Assembly: GCA_001661515.1 (NCBI GenBank)
Contig: LUVW01000014.1
Span: 1-64,000 of the forward strand
DNA: 64,000 nucleotides
Reading direction: 5' to 3'
Origin: Capniomyces stellatus
Lineage: Eukaryota; Kickxellomycota; Harpellomycetes; Harpellales; Legeriomycetaceae
The notes under the pieces were generated by a model that saw only the letters and a list, made by a program, of their open reading frames with translations, was not told where the DNA came from and made no database searches. This document shows, piece after piece, positions 13,298 through 22,893 of the stretch. Numbering within the stretch: position 1 is the stretch's first letter; every line of letters starts with the position of its first letter. A program made the translations under genes and the position numbers.

Positions 13298-13956
13298 ATG
13301 GAAATGACTGAGACTAACGCAATGATTCCTGCTGATAATAACGATGACTTGGCGTTGTCAAGTAGCAACTATCTTTTTAAAATTGAACAGACAATTCAGC
13401 AAAAAGGTCAAATGATTGCTGAATTAATAAATAAAATGAGCGATGATGTAAAAGAATTGGTAAACAGCAACAACAACTAGAATAATAACAATCTAGATTC
13501 AAAACCAACAAAGAATAACCAAAATAGTGGTAAAATGTCGAGTAATATGGGGGATCTTTTTTTCAATATGTTCAATAGCGGAATTGCGATGGCGTGCGAA
13601 AACAACGACTTTAAAATAGTCAAACTGCTATTTGGACTTAAGCCGATCCTGGAAGACTGCACGGATAACGGCGTTCGCTAGGCTTGCGAAAACAACACTT
13701 TAAGTTGATTAAACTGCTGGTGGACAACGGGATAAACCTGTGTAATCACTACAGTACAATGTTACAGCAACCCACTGAACAACGGGATTGTCGAAGTTTG
13801 TATGCAATAAAAGCAGAACCATTTACTATCATTGGTACACTGAAGTCAAAACAGTTTGTGAGAACAAAAACATTGGTTTGGCTAATTTTTTTGATTAGTA
13901 ACGACGCACGCTTGGAAGGTGTGCTTAAATTGTGTTCCAAGGTTACAAGAAAGTAG
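13298..13956 (+). pseudogene. Degenerate ankyrin-repeat gene
   Basis: The reading starts MEMTETNAMIPADNND and carries an Asn-rich linker. It is broken by an in-frame TAG at 13478-13480 but then continues in the same frame with AMACENNDFKIVKLLFG, a recognisable ankyrin repeat. A second in-frame TAG follows at about 13679-13681, and the next repeat (ACENN then KLIKLLVDNG) is split by an apparent one-base loss near 13697, where ACTTTAAG stands for the expected GACTTTAAG. Later repeat traces (NNGIVEVC) lie in another frame. At least two nonsense codons and one frameshift make it non-functional. Introns could remove some stops, but no good splice sites flank them. Confidence 0.65.
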
Positions 13957-14584
13957 GGCTATGAAAAAACAAACAGATTCTTGGTTAAAAAATATGTCGC
14001 GTTTGAGCGCTGTACAGTAGTGGCCATATTTGATAACGTGGTGTTTGGAATGTCTGTTTAGATGTTTGTTGTTACTTCTACACTCGCTTTGTAGTGTTGT
14101 GTATCTTGATAGATAGCTATCATAACTTTGGGATAGCAGTTGGGAACTACAAGTGAGATTCTCGTGTATAAATACAAATCTAATAAACTCGAGAATTGAA
14201 AAATAAAATAAAAGCAGTTGGAAAATAAAGTACAATAAAAACAGATGAATTTCAATAACGGCAATAAATCTACCAGGCTCAAAGTACAATGCAACACAAT
14301 GTGTTAAAATTACTTTTTTTTTTTGAGTTAACTAGTCGACTCGATTAAACCTGCCAGTTTTTTTTTATTTCATTTCAGCCAATTCCACAGTCCATTTCTT
14401 TATTTTTTTTATTGAAATTTTATTATTATTAATATTATTTGGATTCAGGCTTTTTGGCACAATTTGTTTCCCTATTACTTTAATATCAGTTTTAGTGTTT
14501 TGGTTTTAGTGCTTCGACTTTGTTTGGGAAATACACGATCCAAGTTTTAAATTCAAAACAACTGTTATAGAACTAAATAAAAAA
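13957..14584. other. Intergenic, likely CBP20 promoter
   Basis: No gene seen. Pyrimidine-rich and poly-T runs (14311-14420) precede the CBP20 start. Confidence 0.5.
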
Positions 14585-16212
14585 ATGTCTGTTAAACTGT
14601 TTAAAAAAGACGCCATCATCCCTCAGCTGGACAATCCCTCGACATATAAAGATCATCAGTTTAAAGTAAGTCTTCTGAGTATTGCATTGAAAAAAAAATA
14701 ACAGCCGAGATTGAAAATTATTTCATTTAAAAAACGGCGTATTGACAGCACCCTCTCTCCATTTCTTTCCTTTTCTTAACACTCATTCCTTCCCCTTATC
14801 TGTGCATTTTCGCGGGTAAACAAAATAGGGAACAGATGAAGAATGGGCTAAAGAGCTTTCAAAAACAACAACCTTGTACGTCGGAAACCTGTCTTTCTAC
14901 ACAACCGAAGAACAGATATATGAGTTGTTTTCTAAATGCGGCGAAATCAAAAGAATTATAATGGGACTTGACAAATTCAAAAAAACGCCATGTGGGTTCT
15001 GCTTTGTGGAGTAAGTTTTTTTTTTATGTGACTTGTTCTTATTTAATGAACTTGCTTTTCTTGATTTCGTTATTTTGATTTCAATTGCTTTACTTGCTCT
15101 ATTTTACTTTTTTGTATTGGATAAAGATGTTTTAGCTGTAGTAAATATACATTCTATACTTTGGTTAAACCCTCCTAGTTATGATTTGAATCGCAACTAT
15201 AACTTCCTTATGTTGATTTTATTTTGACTTAGATATTACACCGAGACCTTTGCCCTGAACTGTATGAAGTTTGTGAATGGAATTAAGCTTGACGACAGAG
15301 TTATCAGAACAGATCTGGATCCTGGATTTAAAGAGGGAAGGCAATTTGGTCGAGGTCGAAGTGGTGGCCAGGCAAGTAACTTGGATACGTTATCATGAAT
15401 GGCTTTACTGTTTTTGCGAGTTATTTTCGTTGTTTTTTTTTATCAACGTTTTTTTTATATATTATATCGCAAACCAACTTGATCGTAAATTGACAGTGAT
15501 TTATACTTTTTGATTTTAAACGGTTGACAATAGGTTCGTGATGAATATAGACAAGGCTATGACGAGGGTCGTGGTGGATGGGGCCATATCAAGGCTAAGC
15601 AAGAAGAGGAGATGAAGAAGCAGATGATGCAAGCCTATGAATCCATATCAACCATCCCTACGGGTGCATCAATTGCCATTAATGCAAGAGTCGGAGGTAA
15701 AGTAGCTATTCTGATTATAATTTATAAACTCATTTGGTTGGGTTTTTAGCACCATTGAGCCTGGGTTAGCAAGCATTTAAAATGATTGTCTTTGTGTACT
15801 AAAAATGGTTGAATTAGGTCCTCTTGTTGATAGAAAAAAGGCTAAAAGAGATGCAGACACAATGGAGGTTGATGGTAGCAACAACATCGATGACAGTTCG
15901 AATAAAAGAAATCGCACCATCGCACCACTGCCAAAATCCGGCAATAACCAGGCCTCGGATGAGGAGATCCAAGAAACTGAAGATACCAATGTAATTACCT
16001 TACCCTTATATCATTGATGTAGTTTTCTATTAATTTTATTGACCAAGTCTTTTAAACAGAAAAGGAAAAGAGGAAAAAATTACACAGTGTTGGCTATTCC
16101 TTGACTGCCTTCTCTGATTTCAAACCGAATAATGACTTTTATTTCTTGATTTTAACTTGAACTCTGTTAGAATCCACGTTTCCGTGACGAAGACAACATT
16201 GACGAGGATTAA
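14585..16212 (+). CDS. CBC2: Nuclear cap-binding protein subunit 2 (CBP20)
   Basis: Small subunit of the nuclear cap-binding complex. It binds the m7G cap through an RRM, together with CBP80, and links capping to splicing and export. Six exons: 14585-14665, 14829-15010, 15233-15371, 15534-15696, 15818-15990 and 16171-16212, giving 259 residues. The RRM spans roughly residues 40-120, with RNP2 in TLYVGNLSF and RNP1 in PCGFCFVEY. The cap-binding tail [18 protein letters not shown] is conserved and is restored only if intron 3 uses a GC donor (GGCCAG|GCAAGT). After it comes an acidic and basic extension of about 90 residues ([14 protein letters not shown]..., ending [13 protein letters not shown]) that is absent in the roughly 156-residue animal protein. 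Phases match at all five junctions. Identity is secure; the extension is less conserved, so the last two exons are slightly less certain. Confidence 0.94.
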
Positions 16213-16633
16213 AACTATTTATGTTTATCTTTCTAATTTAACTTTTACTTATATTTTTACTCATACTCATTTTGCTTTTACTTCTACTTTGCCTATGTTC
16301 ATATAACCATTGGTTTCAAAATACACAATCGATGCTAGCCATTTTTTATTTCGTTACTGTAAATATTGGTTGCTATTATCAAAACATGATAAAATAAAAC
16401 AAACTAAATATTTCTAAAACTGAGCAAGCCAATATTATTTTTCATTTAATGAGACAAATCGGCTGAACAATCGAAATGTTAATAAATTTTTGTAAAAGCC
16501 AAATCCAACCACTCGTGATATTCTCAGACATGCGTACTAAAAACTAAGCAAACTAAGCAGAATTTGAATTCCAAAGTCAATGATATACAAAAAAAGAAAA
16601 AAAAACTAATAAGCATTAAAAAAATACATTATG
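16213..16633. other. Intergenic between CBP20 and tRNA-Ser
   Basis: No gene seen. On the minus strand, just past the tRNA, a seven-T run at about 16617-16623 is suitable as its RNA polymerase III terminator. Confidence 0.5.
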
Positions 16634-16715
16634 CGTCAGCTGCAGGATTTGAACCTGCGCGGGCAGAGCCCAACAGATTTCGAATCTGTCTCCTTAACCA
16701 CTCGGACAAACTGAC
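16634..16715 (-). tRNA. tRNA-Ser, anticodon CGA
   Basis: The 82-nt minus-strand cloverleaf has a 7-bp acceptor stem (GTCAGTT/AGCTGAC, one G-T pair), D arm CCGAGTGGTTAAGG, anticodon stem ACAGA/TCTGT with loop TTCGAAA (anticodon CGA, decodes UCG), a long class II variable arm with GGGC/GCCC stem typical of serine, and T arm GCAGGTTCAAATCCTGC. The discriminator is G, as expected for tRNA-Ser. There is no intron and no encoded CCA. Confidence 0.95.
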
Positions 16716-17059
16716 GATAAATATTTTTACACTTGCTAGTTTTTGATTGATTTGTGTACGTAATTTGTAATCAATATTTTAACCATTAATTCTCTCGACT
16801 TTTTTTTTTTTTTTGAAAATTTCAAGGCTCTGATTTGTAAAGATTGATTTTTCATTGTTTGCTCGTTTACTTTGGATCATATTTTTTTTCATTCAAGAGA
16901 TATAGGAAAAAGAACAGAAACCAAAGCGACTTAATACAAAAATCCGTAATGTTTGGCTGAACAAGTAATAAATTTTGGAAAAAGGAAACTTTAATAACAA
17001 AGAGAAAAGAAATGGGAATGATTTAAATTGGGAATCAAACGTGTAAAAAGCATGGAACT
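16716..17059. other. Intergenic between tRNA-Ser and RPB6
   Basis: No gene seen. It holds a T run near 16800 and the 3' flank of RPB6. Confidence 0.5.
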
Positions 17060-17956
17060 CTACTCTGTAATCAAATCCTGGACTCTCCAGTCTTCATAGC
17101 TTCCATTTGGCAAGTACCTTCTAATAATCAGTGGAATTTTCTTTTCTCTGAGCTCCTTAGAGGCAATCTCTAATGGATCACTTTCGCCTTCAAGTTCAAC
17201 CATAACTGGTGCGCTCAAACTAGTTGAAAAGACATATGTACATATTTTGTGTGCAGTAACAGTTAGTTATTTACTCGAACTCAAAAATACGCATTATCAA
17301 AAAACACGCATTGTCCACTGACTGCTAAAGCATATCTATTATTCAGCACAGCCGGCATATAATACACCTTTTAAGAGTTCTAAGCTAAAGTAAAACTGCT
17401 ACATACCTCAATTGCAAAGCCCTAGTTCCAAGAATTCTCGCGCGCTCGTACTTTGTCATGTATGGTGTTGTTACTCGCTCTTTTACCGATATCTGTTCCG
17501 CGTCGTGTGTTGAATCAGCAGGCAGGATTTCTGTTGTTGATGCTGGCTCCTCGGCATCCATATCGTACTCTGGCTCATCCATTTCCTCCTATTAATTGTG
17601 ATTTAAAGATAAAATATGAGCATTCAATCAAATACTAATTTCGAGATTCGCGATTCAAGATTCGAGGCTTTTGGATCTTTAATAAAAAAGCATCTTTTTC
17701 CGCCATTCAATGCATACTGTGTTCAGACCGATTCCTCGATTTATCACACTCTACTTACATAGTCGTTGTACTCCTCGGGTGAGCTGCAAATGTAAATATT
17801 TTTAAAAGGTAGAAAATATTAGTTGAAATGGCTAGTTTGTTTAATTCAGTGTCTGGTTATTAATCGCGAATTCATCAAACATAAACGCAGAAATAAAGTG
17901 CTGAAGAGCTGTTGTTTTAGGTATAGTTCTTACCGATCTCCGTATTCATCAGCCAT
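17060..17956 (-). CDS. RPO26: Shared RNA polymerase subunit RPB6 (ABC23)
   Basis: Small subunit common to RNA polymerases I, II and III, needed for clamp assembly. Four exons on the minus strand: 17934-17956 (MADEYGDR, 23 nt), 17759-17783 (25 nt), 17407-17588 and 17060-17219, giving 129 residues (human about 127). The acidic N-terminus is poorly conserved. The core has the family hallmark [19 protein letters not shown], then [28 protein letters not shown] and a C-terminal [11 protein letters not shown]. All junction phases agree (2, 0, 2). The first two tiny exons rest on splice signals (GTAAGA and GTAAGT donors) and on the expected acidic start, so they are slightly less certain than the core. 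Confidence 0.95.
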
Positions 17957-18459
17957 TTTGTTGAATTTATAATTATTCTGTAATCTAGAGTATTTCGAGT
18001 TTGAGTAATAGAAAAAACAAAGAGTTTTGGTGTTGTTTATAATACTAATATTAATTGAAGGAAAATATTTCGCCAAAAATTGAATCAAAACGCTATTTTA
18101 CGTTGATGGAAAAAAAAAAGTATTGGAAAAAAAAAAATTAGCGCTATAAGCATTTACTATCAAAAAAAATGTGGAAAATTTAATTTAAAGCGGCAAAGGA
18201 TGACAAACTGATTTGCTGGAAATCGAAAACAAAAACCACGAAAAATCCAGGGATTTAAACAGCCAAAACCCGACTAATAGCAAGTAGGATAAACCCAAGT
18301 AAAAAGCCAGATTTATAATGTTTACATTTCCACTCACCGTTCAAAATAGAGCGGGCTTGCTGCTTAAAGAACATAAATAATCAACAGAAAAACGCTTTTC
18401 TTTTGTCTTTTACCAGTCTTATTCAATCATTGCGATAGCTCTGTTTAAAATGATTAAAA
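17957..18459. other. Divergent promoter region between RPB6 and the TMEM42-like gene
   Basis: A 500-bp divergent spacer, AT-rich with A runs at 18110-18135. No RNA gene seen. Confidence 0.5.
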
Positions 18460-19369
18460 ATGCAGGTGAAATAAGCATAGCCCTGAATATAATAAACAAA
18501 CGCGTTCTTTTTTCTATGTTTTGCTCTCGCCAATCCGTTTACATTATACGCTTGGGAGTATTCCGTACTATTAATCTTCCGACAGCAATTAAAGTCAAAT
18601 GCTTATAAATGCTCATTTGGTTTTTTTCAATAGAAAACGGTGGCTTACTCTGTGTTTGGGGGTCTATGTGCGGCCTCAGCAAGTCTTTTTGCCAAACTGG
18701 CGGTCGATAACACAATCAACAAAATCTCGGAATACTTCGTTAGTGAAAACGTTCCTTTGAGTATTTCCCACGTAAGAACACGGCACCTGGATGGTTCGAT
18801 TTATCTTTAACTTTTCTTTTTTCAAATTTTCGAGGGCTAAACGTACTTGAATCACGCCTTGAATGTAAATGACTATGCAAACAACGTTTATCGAGCAGTT
18901 TACTGGGTATTTTGTGTTCTAATTCGGCCCAACTCTTTTTTTTTCCCCTGTAATTCGGCTAGATAATCTTGATTGTTCGTGGAATAATGATTGGGTGTAT
19001 AATAGTAAGCAACAGCCTGATGTGGCTGTTTTTCTCAAAGGCGTTGGCAGACAGTATATCGACGGTCCATGTTACCATGGTCCAGAACCTATCTAATTTC
19101 TCTTTTACGGTAAGATATTGACAGCAGAATTGTACTATTTGTCACAAAACTCTTGCACATTTAGGTTGGGCAGCTAATGACTAAATACTCTGTTTTTGGC
19201 TTGCTTTGGCAAATAGGCACTATTTGGGGCCATTATCTTTGGCCAGTATGTCGGGATTCGGTGGTGGATAGGAATAGGCCTGATAGTATTAGGGCTTGCA
19301 TCGATAGCGCTGTCAGAAACGCCGGTTGTGGAAGAAGCAAAGATGGAGAAGAAGAAGAAGAAAGAATAA
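18460..19369 (+). CDS. TMEM42-like small multi-pass membrane protein
   Basis: Small four-helix membrane protein of the TMEM42 family (EamA/drug-metabolite-transporter-like fold); function not established. Exons: 18460-18465 (only ATGCAG, donor GTGAAA), 18634-18771, 18963-19109 and 19217-19369, giving 147 residues. Each junction is in phase 0. The core reads KTVAYSVFGGLCAASASLF near the N-terminus, then a second hydrophobic block with IMIGCIIVSNSLMWLFFSKA, then ALFGAIIFGQYVGIRWWIG, a GLIVLGLASIAL helix and a Lys-rich C-terminus (MEKKKKKE) that suggests a cytoplasmic or ER-retention-like end. The 6-nt first exon is the only in-phase way I found to supply a start codon. It is plausible but should be confirmed by cDNA. 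The 3' end faces the nucleoporin gene. Confidence 0.8.
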
Positions 19370-19771
19370 GCTTTATAGCTTGGACCAATAACGTGACAGC
19401 CCATCGAAAATTTGAAGTCGGGTTTGTGTTTCAGTTTGGGCGCCATGCATATCTACCTGTTTATTTATTTTTTATATTTTGTTTCAGTTTTATTAGTAAT
19501 TTATAGCTTTCCAGTTTGGAAGAGAGAAAATAATGTAGTGTTGTAAGTGTGGATAAAAAAAGTCAAAACCAGGAAAAACATATACATATTTTAACCAAGT
19601 GAAAAATAAAAATAAATAAAAATAAAACAGAACCAGGCAAATGTCTAGTAAAGAGTTGATATTAAAAAGCAAATGTAACATAAATTCAAAAGTGAAAGAA
19701 GAAAGGTGAAAAGACAAAAGTGAAAGGAAAAAAAGTGAAAGGAAAGGAAAAAAAAAGTGAAAAGACAAAAA
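19370..19771. other. Convergent intergenic region
   Basis: A 400-bp spacer between the 3' ends of the TMEM42-like and nucleoporin genes. It is A-rich on + with GTGAAAGG-like repeats at 19690-19765. No gene seen. Confidence 0.5.
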
Positions 19772-22054
19772 TCAAGGTTTTTTCAGGGTATTGATCTGGA
19801 TTGAGTCGGTTTCAGCGTATAGCCTCATAACAGTGTCAGACAAGTAGGATAGTCCAGTCTTGTGCTGCTCTAAAATATCAAATACATCCTTCAACAAAGT
19901 CTCGTCAGACGAAACAGACGAAACAGATCCCTCCAGCCTGCCTGGATCGGAACCAACACCCATTCCCGAGGCACCGCCTGAAGCCAAGCCACCTGATGGA
20001 CCAGACAAATCCTTTCTCCGTTGCGAATCGGCCTGCAGTCTTTGCGTTAAAGACTGGATGTTTGCCAGACGCTGCTTGGCCGTGCCATTTGAGTTGATTG
20101 CACTGTCTAGCTTGCCTATCCTGATTTTAATTATCTCCTCCTCAGGCCTCAACTGCTGGCTTCGAAGTCTTAGCAGCTGGATGTTTTTCATCAACCTAAT
20201 CATTCTTTGGTTAATTTCTGTTTGCCGCCTGTTGGAGTCGGCTATCTTCAACATCGTTTCGTTGTGGCGCTTTTGTGTCAGTTTCTTGATCGCCTCGTTC
20301 AACCGCTAATCGGTTAGATTTATTTTGCAAAGTATTTAGTTCTGTTTCCTGATTTTGTTAGTCGTTTATCCACATCAGATTTTACAGCGTCCTTTTTATC
20401 CACTTACCTTCAAACACGTGTTATAGCTCTCCATCATAATACCTTGGCACTCCATTCTAGCTCTCAGCCCTTCATAACCAATGACAATCGCTGGAACCAA
20501 ACTAGCTCACAAAATTCACACAATCACATTTATTAAACGGCTATTTCTATCTGTTCTAGATTTTGCACCAAACCAACAACCTCATACCCCTTCCCCATTT
20601 TCTTCATTTTGAATAGACCCCATAAATCTAAATCTAAATCTAAATATAAATATAAATCTAAATCTAAATCTAAATCTAAATCTAAAGTATCCCTTAATAA
20701 AAGGCTTACGTTTTTGGATCTGGATTGTCCTGCTGAGCTTGCCTCCACAATTGCGGATCCTCATTTGGTGGACACTGGTACCTGCTGGCCTCAGACGAAT
20801 CTACACAGTTGTAAAAGTAATGTCTGAACTGGCAATTAGGAGAATTTGGGTCCCAACACTCTTTAACTGCCATGATCTGCTGAGCCAGCTGCTCCATCTC
20901 CTCCGCCGCCTTATTCGCTGCAATTTGTTCGGCGCTTATTTGCGGTGCAACTATTTTAAACGGATTAGTATCGTACCTCTGGTTAGTAAACCACCATTCA
21001 TTCTCTTTAAACACCACCCAAGCGTTGAAAAAAAAATACATATATCCTCACGTGCAAACGACTATTTTATTATAAAAATTGAATCATAACTCTTTTTAAT
21101 TAAATGTTTTTTTAAACGTTGAAAAGTCGACTTACTAGCTCCAAATATCCCGCTTGTGTTTAGCCCAGATTGGAATGTTTGAGGTTGAGCTGATCCAAAT
21201 CCTCCCAATGTATTCTGTCCTGCACCGGCCCTACCAAACATTGAACTTCCCCCAAACATAGTATTGGTTTGGGTCTGTTGCGTCTGTGCTCCAAATAAGT
21301 TGGTAGCTAATCTATTTTGTGGCTGTGCCCCAAACATGCCTGTAGATGGTGCTGCTGTTTGTTGCTGTGCTCCGAATAGACCTGTTGATTGTCCTGGTGC
21401 CTGCTGTTGTGCTCCGAATAGACCCGTTGATGGTGCTGCTGTTTGTGGCTGTGCCCCAAACATGCCTGTAGATGGTGCTGCTGTCTGTTGTTGTGCTCCG
21501 AATAGACCCGTTGATTGTGCGGGTGTCTGCTGTTGTGCTCCGAATAGACCCGTTGATGGTGCTGCTGTTTGCTGTTGTGCCCCAAACATACCTGTAGATG
21601 GTGCTGCTGTCTGTTGTTGTGCTCCGAATAGACCCGTTGATTGTGCGGGTGTCTGCTGTTGTGCTCCGAATAGACCCGTTGATGGTGCTGCTGTTTGCTG
21701 TTGTGCCCCAAACATACCTGTAGATGGTGCTGCTGTCTGTTGTTGTGCTCCGAATAGACCCGTTGATTGTGCGGGTGTCTGCTGTTGTGCCCCAAACATG
21801 CCTGTCGTCGTCCCTTGGGTGACTGTATTCCCGCTGCCAAATCCTCCAAACTTATTAGCACCTTTAATATCCACCAGAAAAAAAATTCAAGCAATGTTAC
21901 TTTGAAGCACATTAGTATAGTAAAAATCGTATCATTCTGCCTCCTTTTTGCCCTTACTGCCTTTGATTATTGTTTTACAACTTATATCGATCAAATCAAT
22001 TATCCACAGTTAAATATCCTCATGCGTGAATAATGTATTACCTGCTCCAAACAT
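19772..22054 (-). CDS. NUP57: FG-nucleoporin Nup54/Nup57
   Basis: Central-channel nucleoporin that pairs with Nup62/Nsp1 and Nup58/Nup49 to form the FG permeability barrier. Exons on the minus strand: 22042-22054 (13 nt, MFGA), 21136-21861, 20710-21004, 20408-20501 and 19772-20305, giving 553 residues. The N-terminal half is an FG domain of 14-residue GLFG/GMFG repeats. The C-terminal half matches Nup54: WDPNSPNCQFRHYFYN, then NPDPKT joined to LVPAIVIGYEGLRARM, then a long coiled-coil segment (ending near LTQRLQADSQRRKDL) and a short C-terminal helix. Phases agree at all junctions (1, 1, 2, 0). The exon 2/3 join (acceptor TTTAAAG) is the least certain. A short first exon and a CTAAAT microsatellite in intron 3 are notable. 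Confidence 0.92.
20621..20687 (-). repeat. (CTAAAT)n microsatellite in the Nup54/57 intron 3
   Basis: About ten CTAAAT-type hexamers with ATAAAT variants lie inside the intron 20502-20709. The open frames they produce (DL, RF, KS dipeptide runs) are not coding. Confidence 0.9.
21300..21810 (-). repeat. 42-bp GLFG-coding repeats with 126-bp higher-order units
   Basis: About twelve tandem 42-bp units encode GLFGAQQQTAAPST and variants. Three unit types (ending TPAQST, TAAPST after GL, TAAPST after GM) recur in fixed order as near-identical 126-bp blocks. Confidence 0.9.
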
Positions 22055-22893
22055 ACTACTAGTTTGTTGCTTTTACTATGTCGCCAAATACTAGACTTTA
22101 CCAATCCTAATTTGCTGTTATTTTTTTTTCCAACTTTTTCTTTGATTATTAAAGCCAGTCAATATTCCAACAGCTTTAATCTTTCTATCGATGCTCTGTA
22201 AAATCCAAAGTTAAAGTTGCAGCCCTGTTTTTGCCTTAATAATTATCTACCCTTGTTGCTGTTTGAGTTCAGTCCATTTAATCCTTTGTTTGGGCTGAAT
22301 TCCTGTTTTAAAACTATAAAGATATTCGAGATTTACCAACACCGAATTACGCTTATTAATCTTTTGTTTTTTTTTTCCATGTAAAAAAAAACTGTTTTGC
22401 TTTTGCTCTAGTTTATGTTTTAAGAAATCAATTACTTTTCATTTTCACTATTAATTTCCATTTTTGTATTCCTAGACCCACACCCGCCAATAATAACGTA
22501 TTAAACGAATCGAATTCGCCAATGAAACTACAAGTAATCCTAATTCTTTTATTCCAAAAACCATTTGGTTTACTTTGTTTTTTTTTTATTGAATTAACTG
22601 AACTTTTTTTGAAATGGAAAATGGTAAAAACAAAGAACAATCAGAAACATGAATCTACAATTCCATCAAGTCAACATTAATAAACAAATAATCTCAACTC
22701 TGAAAGTTAATAAAACTACTCGCATATCCAATAAATCCACCATCCAACATTCGTCGCGTTCAAACAGTTTGCAAATCTTAGCTTGAACTGGTTAACTGTC
22801 CAATTTCTTGAGCAAACAACTCACGTGTCAACCATCACCTTGGCCGAAAATAATTGCTTTCTTTTGGACAAGTAAACAACTGCTCACTCCTCG
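22055..22893. other. Intergenic, no gene seen
   Basis: Upstream of the nucleoporin gene and downstream of PPIL4. AT-rich, with T runs near 22120 and 22370. The frame at 22428-22640 (-) has no domain and biased composition. Confidence 0.5.

Noticed and set aside
20533..20827. DLDLDL, RFRFRF and KSKSKS frames
   Set aside because: They arise from the CTAAAT intronic microsatellite.
21300..21810. CRISPR-like array
   Set aside because: The repeats are contiguous coding 42-mers without spacers, in a eukaryotic gene.
21264..21905. Plus-strand Cys/Pro/Val-rich 213-codon frame opposite the FG repeats
   Set aside because: The antisense of GLFG repeats yields regular CCCAPNRPVD repeats. The nucleoporin on the minus strand explains the region.
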